Origin: Symbiodinium sp. CCMP2592 | Lineage: Eukaryota; Sar; Dinophyceae; Suessiales; Symbiodiniaceae | Assembly: GCA_905221615.1 (NCBI GenBank) | Contig: CAJNDT010003491.1 | Span: 58,501-122,500 of the forward strand | Reading direction: 5' to 3' | DNA length: 64,000 nucleotides | Shown: piece by piece, positions 42,656-54,403 of the stretch | Layout of the letters: each line of letters starts with the position of its first letter | Position numbering within the stretch: position 1 is the stretch's first letter | Translations under genes and position numbers: made by a program | The notes under the pieces: model-generated | The model's input: the letters and a program-made list of their open reading frames with translations, nothing else | Told to the model about the DNA's origin: nothing | Database searches by the model: none

Positions 42656-43054
42656 CAGCCCTCTCAAGCCCAGGTGTGTCCCACTGCGCTGGGCAGCGCC
42701 ACGGGACATGCTGCGGTTCAGGGGATCGGTGTTTGGGCTGCGAGCTTCCAGGGAGCGGCGTGCAGATTGCGATCTGGCGAGCTGTCCGCTCTTGGGGGTT
42801 GGGCTGGGCATCTGGCGGGATGCGCTCCGATCACGGCAGGTGGGGCGTTCTCGAACGAGGCTCTGCCGGTCCTCCCGGGCCGTCATGGCCCCGACTGGGC
42901 GGGGAGAAGGCTGCCTTTCTTTGGGCCGCTCGCGTGCCGTGACGGGTGCACGGGGGAAGCTCTGCCTGTCGGAGCGCTGGGGCGTGGCGACGGGGCGCGG
43001 CGAGGCTTGGCGAGGCCGCGGAGAGGTCTCAGGCCTTTGGAGCCGCGGCGACTG
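42656..43054 (-). CDS. Ser/Arg/Pro-rich protein exon (hypothetical)
   Basis: The best stand-alone exon in the window. On the minus strand it follows an acceptor (CTTAGGCAG) and ends at GGGCTG|GTGAGC, a good GT donor. It holds exactly 133 codons with phase 0 at both ends. Third positions are strongly G/C, unlike the flanks. The protein is disordered-looking and basic, with repeated SPRP motifs (QASPRPVATPQRSDRQSFPR; later RQPSPRPVGAMTARED), then ARSQSARRSLEARSPN and GLRGL. Such SR/SPRP-rich stretches are common in splicing, cytoskeletal and phosphoregulated proteins, but no family can be named. The frame runs on past both borders (42554-43117), so the exon limits are inferred. Forward frames of up to 159 codons here are shadows of the GC-rich composition. 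Confidence 0.55.
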
Positions 43055-43461
43055 CTGCCTAAGTGAGCTCGTCGGCATTAAGGTTGTTGATGTAGCTTTG
43101 CATCTAGGGATTGACATGACTCTAACTTCACCAACAAGGCTCGGCTTTAGTTTTCGAGTCCGCTACCGGAGCCCTCAAGGGCACTGAGCTATATAGCACA
43201 TACAGTAAATGGTAGTATGTCGATATTCCCCTACAGCTCTTTCTTAACTATGCTCTGCTCGTACATCTTCTCGTAACGAACATATAGATAATCATGTGTA
43301 TGTGTATGTACATATACACATACAGTTGTACCGTGCAGACCCCCTATCTAGTAGCCAGCAGGCGACCTCTCCCGCACCTGGGGCCGCGGTGAGCTCTGTC
43401 GCATTTGTCGGGAATCCTGGCTCCTGAGCTTTGGGGATTACGTAATATAGGGGTTAGAATA

Positions 43462-43571
43462 CTTGGAGGATCATGGGAGTTAGTAAGTAAGGTTATAAGT
43501 ACCTTAATTGGGGTTATAAGTATAGTTACCTTATTTATAACCCAAGTTACTAAGTCCCATGATCATTTAAG
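43462..43571. repeat. Foldback element, family D copy 3
   Basis: CTTGGAGGATCATGGGAGTT (left) pairs with ACTAAGTCCCATGATCATTTAAG (right); GGTTATAAGTA / TACCTTATTTATAACCC inside. Confidence 0.8.
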
Positions 43572-44288
43572 TAGGGTTCCTTGTAAGGAAGGGGTACAGT
43601 AGGGGTTTAGTAGAGGGGCCTGCATACTTCTTAAAGCCCCTGTGTAGGGCCTTTCAAGCTTGGGCACTTTGGGTTTGGGGCTACATTGGACTTATAGTTT
43701 AGGGTGTATAGCTTTGGAGATGGGGGTTTTATGTCTTAGGGTTTTGGGATTGGAGTTTGGGTTACTGAGGGTCTAGGAGGAGCTTTACGTCTCAAGGTTT
43801 ATGGCTTTTGGAGCTTCGGCTCAGGATTTCGGGCATAGAGCTATGAATACACCGGTATGCGAGCTCGAAATTACGTAAGCACAGCATGACATAGGTTCGC
43901 CATCATGCCCGGAATGTGGTCGCATAGTCTAGTGGCTCAGTCCTTCAAGAACCAGCTAACCACTCCTTGACCCTAAACCCCGAGCGACTAAACCCCTGCA
44001 CAAGCCTACTGAGACCAAGAAAAATCATAACATCAACAGGAAGCCGTATACAACCCGACCCAGGGGCAGAGCAAAACGAAACAGCTAGACTGCGACCACA
44101 CCCCATACCCCTAAAACCCAACCCCCTTTAACCTTAGACCGGCAAAGAAGGCCTAAATCCCTAACACCTAAACCTTGATTTAAACCCTGCCTGTACAGGC
44201 TGAAGCCCAAAACCCTAAAACCCAAACTCAAAGTCCTAAACCCCAAAGCCCCGAACTCCAGGTCTCGAGAAGAGGGCTTCTTGAGGGT
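43572..44288. other. Intergenic stretch with telomeric words
   Basis: Scattered CCCTAAA words (for example 43972, 44213); no coding signal. Confidence 0.45.
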
Positions 44289-44406
44289 ATACAGTAAAAG
44301 CCAGAAAGTTGGAATATGGTTATCCTAAGCCCTTTATGGTAAATTATAAGGTATCCTACCCTGAAACCATATTCCAACTTTCTGGAGTTCCCTTTATTCT
44401 ACTGTA
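44289..44406. repeat. Long-arm foldback, single copy
   Basis: TACAGTA at both ends (inverted) and an inner 20-bp perfect arm CAGAAAGTTGGAATATGGT / ACCATATTCCAACTTTCTG. The core is TTATAAGGTATCCT. Confidence 0.85.
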
Positions 44407-44567
44407 AGGACATGCAGGAACCCTAAGAACAACATGGTGGCAATGACTCAGTTCTCTAGATTGCACCCTAAAGCCTCAAACCTTTGAGCCCTTAAACACT
44501 GAGTTGGGCGGGGGGGGGGGGGGAGGGTTCGGGAGTGTTTTTTTTGGGGCGCCTTTCCTTGCTTTGC

Positions 44568-44691
44568 GGGTTTAGGGATTAGGGTTTCGGGGTTTAGGAT
44601 TCAGGGTTTAGGGTTTAGGGGATTAGGGCTTGTAGGGTTTGGAGGTTTAGGGATTAGGGTTTAGGGGTCAGGGTTTGGGGGTTTAGGGCTT
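44568..44691 (+). repeat. Interstitial telomere-like cluster
   Basis: Roughly fifteen TTTAGGG-type units with GGATTAGGG and GGGTTTGGGGG variants; with 27881-27987 among the longest clusters. Confidence 0.8.
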
Positions 44692-44797
44692 AGTCTCAAA
44701 GCCCAAGGCTCTTCGACCGCCTCAGGGCTGCTGCTCTGGTGGAGTCACCTGGCCCGGCGCTGCCCGCATTTTTGTACGGCTTGTGGGTGGGGTTTAT

Positions 44798-44841
44798 AAG
44801 GTTTAGGGTTCAAGGTTCGGGGTTTAGGGTTCAGGGTTTAG
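44798..44841 (+). repeat. Interstitial telomere-like tract
   Basis: GGTTTAGGGTT units with TTCAAGG and TTCGGGG variants. Confidence 0.7.
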
Positions 44842-45143
44842 CGTTTGGTGTCGTGCGGGGGTTCTCTGTGGGCTAGAGACCCTTGCAGTATCCTTCATGG
44901 AACCTGCAAAGGAACCCTGAACCCGGCACCCTGAACTGTGTTAGCTTGGGCGCAGGTTTAGGGTAGCCTTCCTTCATTTTTGTATTCTGGGGGGATTGGG
45001 GTACCAGTGTGTTGGGGTGTCGGGGTACAAAACTCCAAAACAGTAATTAAAACGGCTACAACAAGGAAGCCTAAGGCATAGTGGAGATAATTTCCCTGGC
45101 TTCTATATTCGGGTAGCCAAAACAAGACACGAAACATCAACAC

Positions 45144-45232
45144 CTCGCGCAAGTCACCGACCACATCCGAAACTTTGCACAATTCATCGCCTTCACAAAC
45201 AGGGGGCCCCGGCCGCAAGATTTCAACATTCG
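45144..45232 (-). CDS. Candidate internal exon (hypothetical)
   Basis: On the minus strand TGCAATCAGCAG precedes a frame reading NVEILRPGPPVCEGDELCKV, then SDVVGDLRE, which ends at GAG|GTGTTG (GT donor). If the donor is ignored, the frame goes on to 44958 and includes a hydrophobic stretch (LHYALGFLVVAVLITVLEF) that could be a membrane segment, followed by a Pro/Thr-rich end. Whether the border or the read-through form is right cannot be told. No family is recognised. It lies on the same strand as the SR-rich exon 2 kb further along and could belong to the same gene. Confidence 0.28.
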
Positions 45233-45775
45233 CTGCTGATTGCAGGCTAAAAGCTTAATTAATCGAAACTAAACCTATCCCTTCCACCCCTTCCATCCCC
45301 TTCCCCTTCCGAATCTTGAACAAAAGGAGCCCGATGCAAAGGTCTCGGGAGCTCTCCGATTCAAGCATTGTCTGGATTGATCGGTTTCCTGGGATTCAAA
45401 TCTAGTTAAGCCCAAAGAAACCAAAAGCACAGTCAATAAATAACAATGTGCCGGGGGCCACTGAGGCCATTCGGCCGTGATGAGTCCAAGGGCCCAGGGG
45501 CGACCTGTAGTCTTTTGATTTGACTCATGCTCTTCTGATAAAGTCAGTACAAATCATCCCTCCCCATTCGTGAAAATCTCCCAAAGGTTTAGCTAGTATC
45601 TTTCCTGGGGTCTGCGAGTGCTAAGTTGTCGGAAAAACGCCATCTGATGCTCACGGCACTTCGGGAAATAACTTGATGCTGTTCTATGCGTCGTTTGAAT
45701 GATAGGATGTTTGTTCATGGCAGTTCAGGTACATATGCAGCGACATTCTATACTATGGTTACACATGGCCCACCG

Positions 45776-45776
<1 letters not shown>
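45233..45776. other. Intergenic or intronic stretch
   Basis: A CCCTTCC-type pyrimidine stretch at 45276-45310; otherwise unique. Confidence 0.4.
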
Positions 45777-45829
<53 letters not shown>

Positions 45830-45841
45830 AATAAAGAGAGG

Positions 45842-45872
<31 letters not shown>

Positions 45873-45873
45873 C
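45777..45873. repeat. GA microsatellite
   Basis: GA units with AAAG, GCGAG and GGGA interruptions, about 97 bases. Confidence 0.95.
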
Positions 45874-47724
45874 AACCCAGGTTTGTAATTTGGCTCTGAC
45901 TTTGGGATACGCTAAGATGCGCTGCAACTGCCAACCTCCAAAGCCCACAAAGCCCCTTCTATAACCCCTTAGAACCATAACAAACATAATATTTATCGTA
46001 TTCTCTTGGGTTTTATATGAACCAAAATGAAAAAATCCTAAGGAGACCATAGCCTTAACCCGAAGCCCCTGAGGCTGACCTAAAGTCTAAGCTCGTCAGG
46101 AGGAGCCTCCAAAAGTACTTAAACCCAAGCCTTTCATGCTAAGAAGCCCCAAAATACAAGCCCAAAGCCGTCGCAGAAAGGGGCCCCAAGCCCGAAACCC
46201 TGTAAGCCAAAACCCCAAAACCCGAAGCTTAATGAGCTCTGAATCCCTAATCTGCGGGCTGAGCAGCCCCTGAGGTTGGTCTCAGGGGCGCCGTGCGGCC
46301 TGGAAGCTGAAACTTCAATTTTTGGTGCTTTATTGGTGGTTGTAGGTGCATGGGGCTTAAGGCTGTGGGCTTTGGGTTTTGGGCTAAAGGCTTGTGGCTT
46401 AGGGCTCGATTGGGTTTCGTTTGCTTTGGGCTTAACGATTAGAGTTTGGGACTTGGGGTCTCCATGGAGTTGAGGGTCATATCAGGAAAAAAGGCTACGC
46501 ATCTTCCTTCACACTGTAGATCTCCGGTGTATGCAGTGTCAGCACTAACACAGCGCCCAAGGCCCGAAAACCCTAAGCCTCCACAGCTTAAACCCCCAAG
46601 CAGCTAAAACCCACAAGAACCTAGCTAAGCCCACCAAATCAAACATCTCGGGGCAGCGGCAAGGACCAGCTAGCATTTTTGGCAGCTCACCCCATCGATA
46701 TGCTACGGTTTAGGATCTAGAGTTTATGAGGTTGAGACTTAGCATATGTAGGGTTCTTGAGGTTCAGCAGGTTTAGGGTGTGATGAACCACGCTCTGCAG
46801 TGAAACTCCTGGGCCTAAACCCAGGCCCTTAACCCTAAACACCTCTCAACAGGAGCCTATCTGTAGGAGAGAACGTATGTAGACGCACAGCAAAATGGAC
46901 CGATGCCCTCAACCGGAGAACCCCAAGCCCTGGCCTTAAACCCGAACGATTCACCCCTATAATTCCTAGACTCCTAGACTCCAGCCCGGCATAAGACTGA
47001 GGTTGTTGCCAGTGAGGACAGTATACAACCCAAACAACCCACACCAAAACCCAAGGAGCAAAGCCACGAACCTGAACCCGAAACCTCAAACTGAAGAAAC
47101 CTGGACACCCGACATGCGGTTTTGTTCAAACGGCGCGTACAGAACGATGACTGAGTAGCAGGGTTTTGGAGGGCAGCAGAACACGAATATTCATTCGATG
47201 CTTTTCAGGACAATGCCGAGTCCCAAGGCATATGTTCGCGAAGCTTCAAATCTATATGTTCGTGAAGCCTTAATTAGTATCCTTACAATCGATGCCGATG
47301 GCTTCTACTCAGCCAAAACGACGCGCTGCCTCCAAAAGAGTTCGCTTTGGCACTCGGCTGGACCTCGGAAAGCGCTCGAGGAACACACCCACGCATGCCT
47401 TCGGCAATTTCACTGTTTGTTTGGTTCTCCAAAGTTTTACGGCTTGAGGTTACGGGATGAGGGCTCAAGGGCGAGAGAGAATTAGTCTCTGGTGAGGTTC
47501 ACAAAGAAGTCGGTGAGGGCGTTCACTTGGTGCTCCCGGCCTCAGCAAGCAAAAATCATGGCCCACCGGATGCTCTTGAAACCATCCAATGCGGGCAGCA
47601 GGTGTTGCGGGTGTGGGGCCTGCAGGTTGGGCTGAGTGACATCTGTGCAGCTGGCGCCGGCCACGGCAATGTGCAAGCACGGCCCCTGCTTTCTCTGATC
47701 ACTCTGATCGGGTGTAATATAATT
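45874..47724. other. Intergenic or intronic stretch
   Basis: Scattered CCCTAA words to 46600. At 47465-47690 both strands are open and equally protein-like, so no exon is called. Confidence 0.4.
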
Positions 47725-47863
47725 CGGGGCCTTAGTGATTATAGTAGGGTTTTGGGGCCATTATACTAGAGTATAACTATACTATAGTATATTATGCTAT
47801 AGTATAGTTATACCATTGTATAAAAAGTTATACTATACTATAATTATCATTTAGGTCCCTAGA
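47725..47863. repeat. Foldback element, family C copy with expanded TATAC core
   Basis: CGGGGCCTTAGTGATTATAG on the left and TAATTATCATTTAGGTCCCTA on the right. Between them repeated ACTATACTATAG words form a strong hairpin of their own. Confidence 0.6.
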
Positions 47864-50800
47864 CACCTCTCGCTTGATGCTCATCCAAGAAGATCGCTCC
47901 CCAACGGGCGTGGGCACAGCCGAGGCGCTGCTCGTCCGGCTTGCTGACGGCTGCTTCAAAACTGCGTGAGGGTTGAGGGTTATAGCTTGGGTTCGGCCCC
48001 CATACAGTAACAGTCTATAATAGGGCTACCATTAAGGGCCTAATATATCTATTATATTATGAATATTATCCAACTGCTACTGAGTGCGGGCCGTGCCCAA
48101 GTTATAGGGGTTTAGGATTTAAGGTTTAGGGGCTCCGCACGGACTTCTGCTCCCTTGGCCCATGGATTGACTATGCGGGCCTGTAGCCCCACTGTTTAGG
48201 GTTTAGGGCCAGGGTTGCAAGGATCCCCCCCGGCCAGAGAGCTTTAAACATACAGTCGTACAGTAACCCGAGAGGAAACCTTACACTTAAAGTGACCTAT
48301 AGACTCCTCTGCTACAACCCCATGAAGGTAATCCTCATTGCAACCCTTATAGAAACCCTGAGAGTAGCCTATATACGAGAACTCTTCAGCCTCGGAGTGC
48401 CTAGGCCAAACAATGGGCACACAAACACACACACACACACACATGTTTAGGGTTTAGTTTGAGCTTCTCTGAATTATTAATGTAAACTACAGTACGTACA
48501 GGTAATATAGGGGGTTTATTAAAGTTCAGAGCTTGGCTTAAAATCTCGCACCCATTCGGGGCTCGTGCAATCCGCGGCTGCCGCGGGGTGGCTAGGTTGG
48601 CACCTTGAGGCTTCAGCTTTTCAGCTGTACAGCACAGTGTAGAGCTTCTGGAATTGCGGTTGTCAGAGGGCTATGTCCAAGGGATTATAGGTTTAAGGGT
48701 TGAGGTGTCTTCAATAATTTGCCGGGATGGTGTTGACAATCTTCCAGCGCATCTAGACACAGGTCTCGTTGGATCTCGAGGGTACAGGAGAGAGCCCCCA
48801 AGCGAATCTGCAGGGATTAGGTCGTCGGAGTAAAGTGGGTAAAGGGATCAAGGAATGCTTGACTTCCGGACCCTGGCCGAATCCCTGATCAAATTGGGCG
48901 TATGTTCGTGCACTGTTGGGCTATAGCTGTTGAGCACTGTTGGTGCTCTGGGCATCAGGTTTCGGCTTAGTACAGTGGCCTCAGATGGCCTCAGTAACTA
49001 GAGCTCAAGCGATTTGGGGTCGATTCGGGGTCGAACATACTGCTATGATGCAGGGACTACACGGGGATAAAATCACTGATTCTGCGGACCCCTGCAACGG
49101 CATCGACGGGAGGCAGCGACACTGTGCGACATAAGGTCCTTAATCCGTGACGTTCCAATGAAGCCTGCTCCGAAGATAGGGACAGGGCTTACCCCAACGC
49201 TGTTAAAAACAGTTGCACCGGAGAACCTACACCCTGCACCCTTACACCCCCCCGCCCCCTAGAGGACGGATTTCACATGCCGGGGACGAGAAAGCTGATA
49301 TCTGGGAACCCAAATCCCAAACCCTACTCAGCCCTATTCCGCACGTCCGATCAAAAAGCGAAGCCCCAAAAACTGCAAACCAGAATGCTGGTACCAGTGC
49401 TTGCTTTGAGCTGCTTGAAACTGCTTCGTGTTCCATCGGCATGGCGTGTTAGAGTCAAGGCCTCAACCCCAAACCCCAAACCCAAAACGGGTAGCTTCCG
49501 GCAAAGGGCTGCTATCTAGCGAGTTAGGTCGAGATTTCGGATAGAGGGTGCATGGCATTTAGGGCTTACGATCTGAAACAAACACCTTAGGTGTTGAGGG
49601 TTTAGTTTTGGGGGCTGTGATGTCGGACTTCATCGGGGTCACGGTCTTGGGCTTCGGAATCGAACTTAAAGCAGAACTGATGGTTGAGGCTTACAAGGTT
49701 TCTGCACTCGGTTGCGCGGTGATTAGAGTAGTGTATGGTGGCAGAGTAAAGGTTTAGAGGGGAGGTTTGACGCAGTTTGAACGGCTGGCTTTCTTTCCCT
49801 GCGCGCTAGTGGAAAGCGTCAGGAGAGAGTATGATCTGTAATTACAAGGTACGCACGAATCCGCTCTCAAGACGAGGGGGCTCGACTATCGTTGATGCCG
49901 GGTCACTCTGATCACATCTGTCCATAGCAGGAGGAACACCATATTACGGCTTGCGGCTTAGGGTTTAGGATGCCCTAAACCCCAAAAGCTGTGTTCGAGG
50001 CTTTGGAAAGGTGTCGCTCGAGGAGTTTATGAGGCTACAGAAGGTCTGCAGTAAACCGTATACCCTGAACCCTCCTAAGGTAAACCTTAAGCGGATTGGG
50101 GCCTCTGCACCCCACATCTTGTAAAGTCAGCGGGTCCAGCGCGGTTTCCGAGACTTTAATGACGACGGATCCATGTGCTCACATAGTATCTTGTTTAGGT
50201 TTTGTTTTTTAAGTGCAGTGACTCTTTCTGCTCTGCGCGAGGTCGAGCCCGCCATGTTTAGGGTTTAGGGGTCAGGGATTTTGCTGTGACCTTAACACAG
50301 CCTCTATCAACTTCGAAGCCGTAAATCCTAAACACAAATTACAAACTATGTGGGCACATGGACCCTCAGGGATGGCCTTGGCGGGCCGTAGCCAGGCTTG
50401 CAAAGAAAGGTTTCGTGTATACCAGGACGCCCCATACTCCTCAATAAGAGGCAATAGCAGTCAATAGCAGGCATGTGGGTTTAAGGGCTTAGGATTGGTG
50501 ATTAAGGTTTAGGGTTGGCTTAGGGTTTGCAATTTTGGGTTTGAGGGTAAGGTTTGAACGTTCAGGATTTGGTCTGGCCAGGAAACAAACCGAAGCATGC
50601 CTTGGCATGCAACTCGACATGCCCTTGCTTACAGACACAATGAACGTCACGGAATTTGTTCTACGGATTCTGGTGTTCAGGTCAAGGCTCAGGGAATGCC
50701 GGGATTTGTGCACAAAACGGCAGGGGATGTATTGTTAGGGGGTGTAGGTTGTGGATTGCTGTCTTTGGGTTTACGGGTCGGCGGTTCGCGGTTTAGAATT

Positions 50801-51234
50801 TATGGTTGTGGGTTCAGAGTGGGGTTGGGAGATTTCTTTGGCTGTATCTAGATTCCAGGTGCTGGGCTCCAGGAGCATGCTTTCCTCACAAACTCGATAC
50901 CCAAATCCCGAACCCTCAGCAACTAAACCAACCACAACGCCGGAAAACGCATTCACAGAAGTATAACCCTCCTTTAAACAACAGCACTCACAAGATGACA
51001 AGAGTTCTTCCAATAAGGGTTACTTTAAGGGTTACCATATGGGGTTCCTTTAAAGGGGTCTATAAGGTTTACTATAAGAGATCTAACGTTCATCATCAGG
51101 CACGCCAAGGTCCCTGAGAGACAGGCAGAGGCCTTCAGCCAATGCTGAAAAACCAAGCGAATGCATGCGGCGGTCCAATTACATCCGGGCCCAGCTGATG
51201 GAAATCTTAAAACCACCCTGTGAAAGTCTTATGT
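47864..51234. other. Intergenic stretch
   Basis: Contains a short AC run (48425-48443), a TTTAGGGTTTAGGG at about 48198 and single telomeric words. Frames of 60-103 codons show no domain. Confidence 0.4.
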
Positions 51235-51259
51235 ACATACATACATACATACATACATA
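51235..51259. repeat. ACAT microsatellite
   Basis: Six ACAT units. Confidence 0.9.
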
Positions 51260-51757
51260 ACTTACATGATGTTATGTGAGTCTTATGACCGTGTATTAGG
51301 GTGAAAAGATGTTGCGTAGTTTTATGACCTAGATGATGATCGTGTTTGATTTCTCATGATGCTAGGTTCTTTAGGTGTGAGGGCTTTAGGACTGCAGAGG
51401 TAGGAGGTCTAGGGATTAGCGTCAGCGTGGCTTATTAGAGTGTGGGATAATGGGTATGAGTCTTGACGGCCTTCAGGCTTGAGACTTTCCGATTTTTGAA
51501 AGGGGGGTTTAGAACCGGCCTTTAAAGATGGCGGCTGTGGGTGTTTCTATGCCACTATGCCCTGCCAAACCTAAGCACCAAAACCTTCTCGGAAAGCGAA
51601 CAAACCTTCCTAATGTCATGAAGAACCTAAACACCCTGCACAACCCAAATCCCCCAAACCTTCGGTCGGCGTTCAGGCAACAAGCTCTCGTTGAGTATGA
51701 TCGCAGCTTGGCGCTACGTTGCAAAACTTTGCCGGGGTTTAAACCCAACTTCTCACA
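51260..51757. other. Intergenic stretch
   Basis: The antiparallel frames at 51509-51842 have no domain. Confidence 0.4.
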
Positions 51758-51807
51758 TAATAGGGGCCTTCATAATTGGAATGGGGCTGTTTGGGGTATG
51801 TTTTTGC

Positions 51808-51838
<31 letters not shown>

Positions 51839-51872
51839 GTAAGCACAATGAGGACCCCCAAAAAACAGGATA
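51758..51872. repeat. Family C copy interrupted by an AT microsatellite
   Basis: ATAATAGGGGCCTTCATAAT on the left. The core is replaced by (AT)n at 51808-51832. GGACCCCCAAAAAACAGGAT remains of the right side. Confidence 0.6.
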
Positions 51873-52319
51873 ACACATTCTTCCGACTCGTATGTTGCCG
51901 GGGGGCCCGGCACAGCTCACCCCCCAAAAGCATCTTGAAACGTTCCGGGGCTGTGGAACCCGACAGATAAGGGTTTTGCAGGGGATCATCTAAGTATAAG
52001 GCTTTACCAGCGTTTAAGCATCATAGGTTCCAAATCTCAATCACTCCAAGGCCCACTAAAGCGCAAAAACCATGAAGTAGAAGTACGAGAGCCCAAAACC
52101 GCTTTGGCACACCTGCCTGGCACTACCAAAGGCGGATGAACGGCCCAGAGCAGAAAGAGCTCCAACATTTGTCAGGGGAGCCGGCCAAAGTCATCGGAGT
52201 CCCGGAGGACTTGCGCTAGTAAGTCATAGGTTAGGCAGTTTAGCTGTTTCTTCTCAGCTGTTGTTCAGGACCAAAGTTACCAAGAGTTGAGGATTAAGGG
52301 CTCCGTGTTTATGTCTTCA
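51873..52319. other. Intergenic stretch, nothing recognised
   Basis: Unique sequence without an element. Confidence 0.4.
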
Positions 52320-53610
52320 CATAGGCACAGCATATGTACACACTGTGTATATATGTATCTGTACATATTTGTGTGTATATGTCTTTTGGTTACTGGCCTA
52401 TGTTTGCTTGCGGTATTTAGGGAATTACGTATCTGTTCATTTGTTCAATGGAAACATACATGCGTGCGCATGTGTAAATAAAAGGACGTGTGTGTATATA
52501 TATATACCTACATACGATTTTCGTACATACAGATACATAAGCACTCGTGTAAGAATTCATTTAGATAGAAATAGGCATAACTGAAATCACATGTCTATAC
52601 ACGTAGAATGCATTTCATATACCTATATATAAACCGTCGTATAGACCTGTAGATGTGCGTATGCGCATATATAGGTACCTAAGTAGCTATGTAGGTATGT
52701 ATGTATACGTAGCTACATCTATCTATATTTGTGTGTATGCATGCATGCATGTATGTAGGTAGGTAGGCATGTATATATGGATGTATGTATGTAGGTATGT
52801 ATGCATGCAAGTATGTACGCATGCAGCTATGTATGCAGGTGGTTAGGCATGTATGTATGTATGTATGTATGTACGCACGTACGATGTATGTATATTAGTA
52901 AGTAAGTAGATATGCCATGCATGTATGCATGTACTTGTACATATACATATGAATACTTAGGTGTGCAGCTATGGAGAAATAACTGTATGTGTATGTGCTA
53001 CATTACACAGATAGAGCGAGAAAGAGCGAGTCATTGGTTTGCTTTGCTTGTTCATTGTCTACGTATCTTTGTGTGTGTGTGTGCACAAGGTGTGCATACA
53101 TGTATGGGGCATTGGATTTAGCTAGGGCTCGGATGGTTCGCAGCCTCGGGCGTATGGAGATTTTGGTTCTGCAACTCCCCCTTGAGTACTGCAGCAGTTA
53201 TCACTTTGGTTTGTATGACACTGCGAGCCTGACACCCGCACGTTTCGAGCAGCACTCTAGGGCTTGGTGTGCAAGCGGGGAAAGCCTAATTGAGTTGGAC
53301 GAGGGCAGGTTCTGCTCTACACATGTTGTAGTCTGTATGTACGTATGTATGCACGCATGTGTGTAAGTACGCATGCGTCCAAGCTACGGAGGTCTACACG
53401 AGCTTGTGCGAATAGGTATATGGAAAGATTGGCAGTCAGGTAAACGGATAAAGAGAGAGAGAGAGAGAGAGAGATAGGTAGGTATATAGATAGTTAAATA
53501 GGCCGATAGATACAAGATATATTCAGATAGACAGACAGTAGATGGATACACAGCTAGGTAGATAGATAGATAGATAGACGGATAGATAGGCCAATAGGTA
53601 GACAAACACA
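52320..53610. repeat. Long TATG/ACAT region with GA and GATA runs
   Basis: Degenerate GTAT/ATGT words fill 52320-53000 and 53330-53370 (purer TATG runs at 52780 and 52853). A GA run is at 53452-53473 and GATA/TAGA units at 53474-53610. About 53030-53330 is more complex sequence. Tyr/Cys/Val-rich frames here are products of the repeat. Confidence 0.75.
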
Positions 53611-54303
53611 TGGATAGAACGATGTGAAATGAAGTCTTGGACCATATAAGACTCTATCTAGGCTTTTCGATGTTCGTAAATCTGGAAGCGCTAAGTCCTA
53701 CACCCGCAAAGAAATCATGACACACTGAACTGCTGAACCCTGAAGGCCTCCGCTCTGAAGTTAAGGGGTCAGGATTCCAAGGCACGTGGCTGACTCCCCC
53801 AAATCGGGCCACATGATCGGTGCGCTATGGAGAAGTGCCATGCACATGGCACCATTCAGCGTAGTATCTGCGAGCCTTAATCCGAAACCCGAACCCTACC
53901 CCTAAACCGAAAGCCCTGTAAATCTAAACTCTAAGCCCTACACTGCAAACGAAATATCAATGGCGGAGTCGGCGCGAAGTTTTAGGGTCTCGGGTCGAAG
54001 GTGCATAGGATCTCTTCTACACCCGAAAAATCACAAGGTGTGCCCTAAATCCTGAACACTAGACACGAGAATCATTAAAACGCAGACCATGGGCAACACA
54101 ACAAAGCCGACGTGCAGGAGTCGTCAAGTCAAAAATTGGTGGCTTTCGCCGCCATGAGGTCTGGGCATCAGGTCTCTTAAACCTCAACCATGAACCTCCC
54201 ACATGCTGACAGGTGCTCAGTTGCGATGCCTCCTCACTGCGAAAAAACCGGTCGTAAAACTTGCGTCGCAGAAGACAAGACTCGATGTGCAGACCTCCTC
54301 CTA
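53611..54303. other. Intergenic stretch, nothing recognised
   Basis: A few CCCTAAA-like words; no element. Confidence 0.45.
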
Positions 54304-54403
54304 CAGAGGCCTTAATACTTAGAATATTTTTTCGGGGTATATTATACTATAGTTATAATAAGGAACCCCCAAAATAGTATAGGTAACTAGTTCAGCCCCT
54401 ATA
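54304..54403. repeat. Foldback element, family C copy
   Basis: CAGAGGCCTTAATACTTAG (left), GTAACTAGTTCAGCCCCTAT (right), core ACTATAGTTATAATAAGGA. Confidence 0.75.

Noticed and set aside
42629..43187. Forward frames of 88-159 codons opposite the SR-rich exon
   Set aside because: Shadows of the GC-rich minus-strand exon; Gly/Arg-rich, without splice borders.
45699..46050. Arg-Glu and Ser-Leu repeat frames
   Set aside because: Direct products of the GA microsatellite.
47465..47690. Protein-like frames on both strands
   Set aside because: Both strands are open and equally plausible; the strand cannot be chosen without transcripts.
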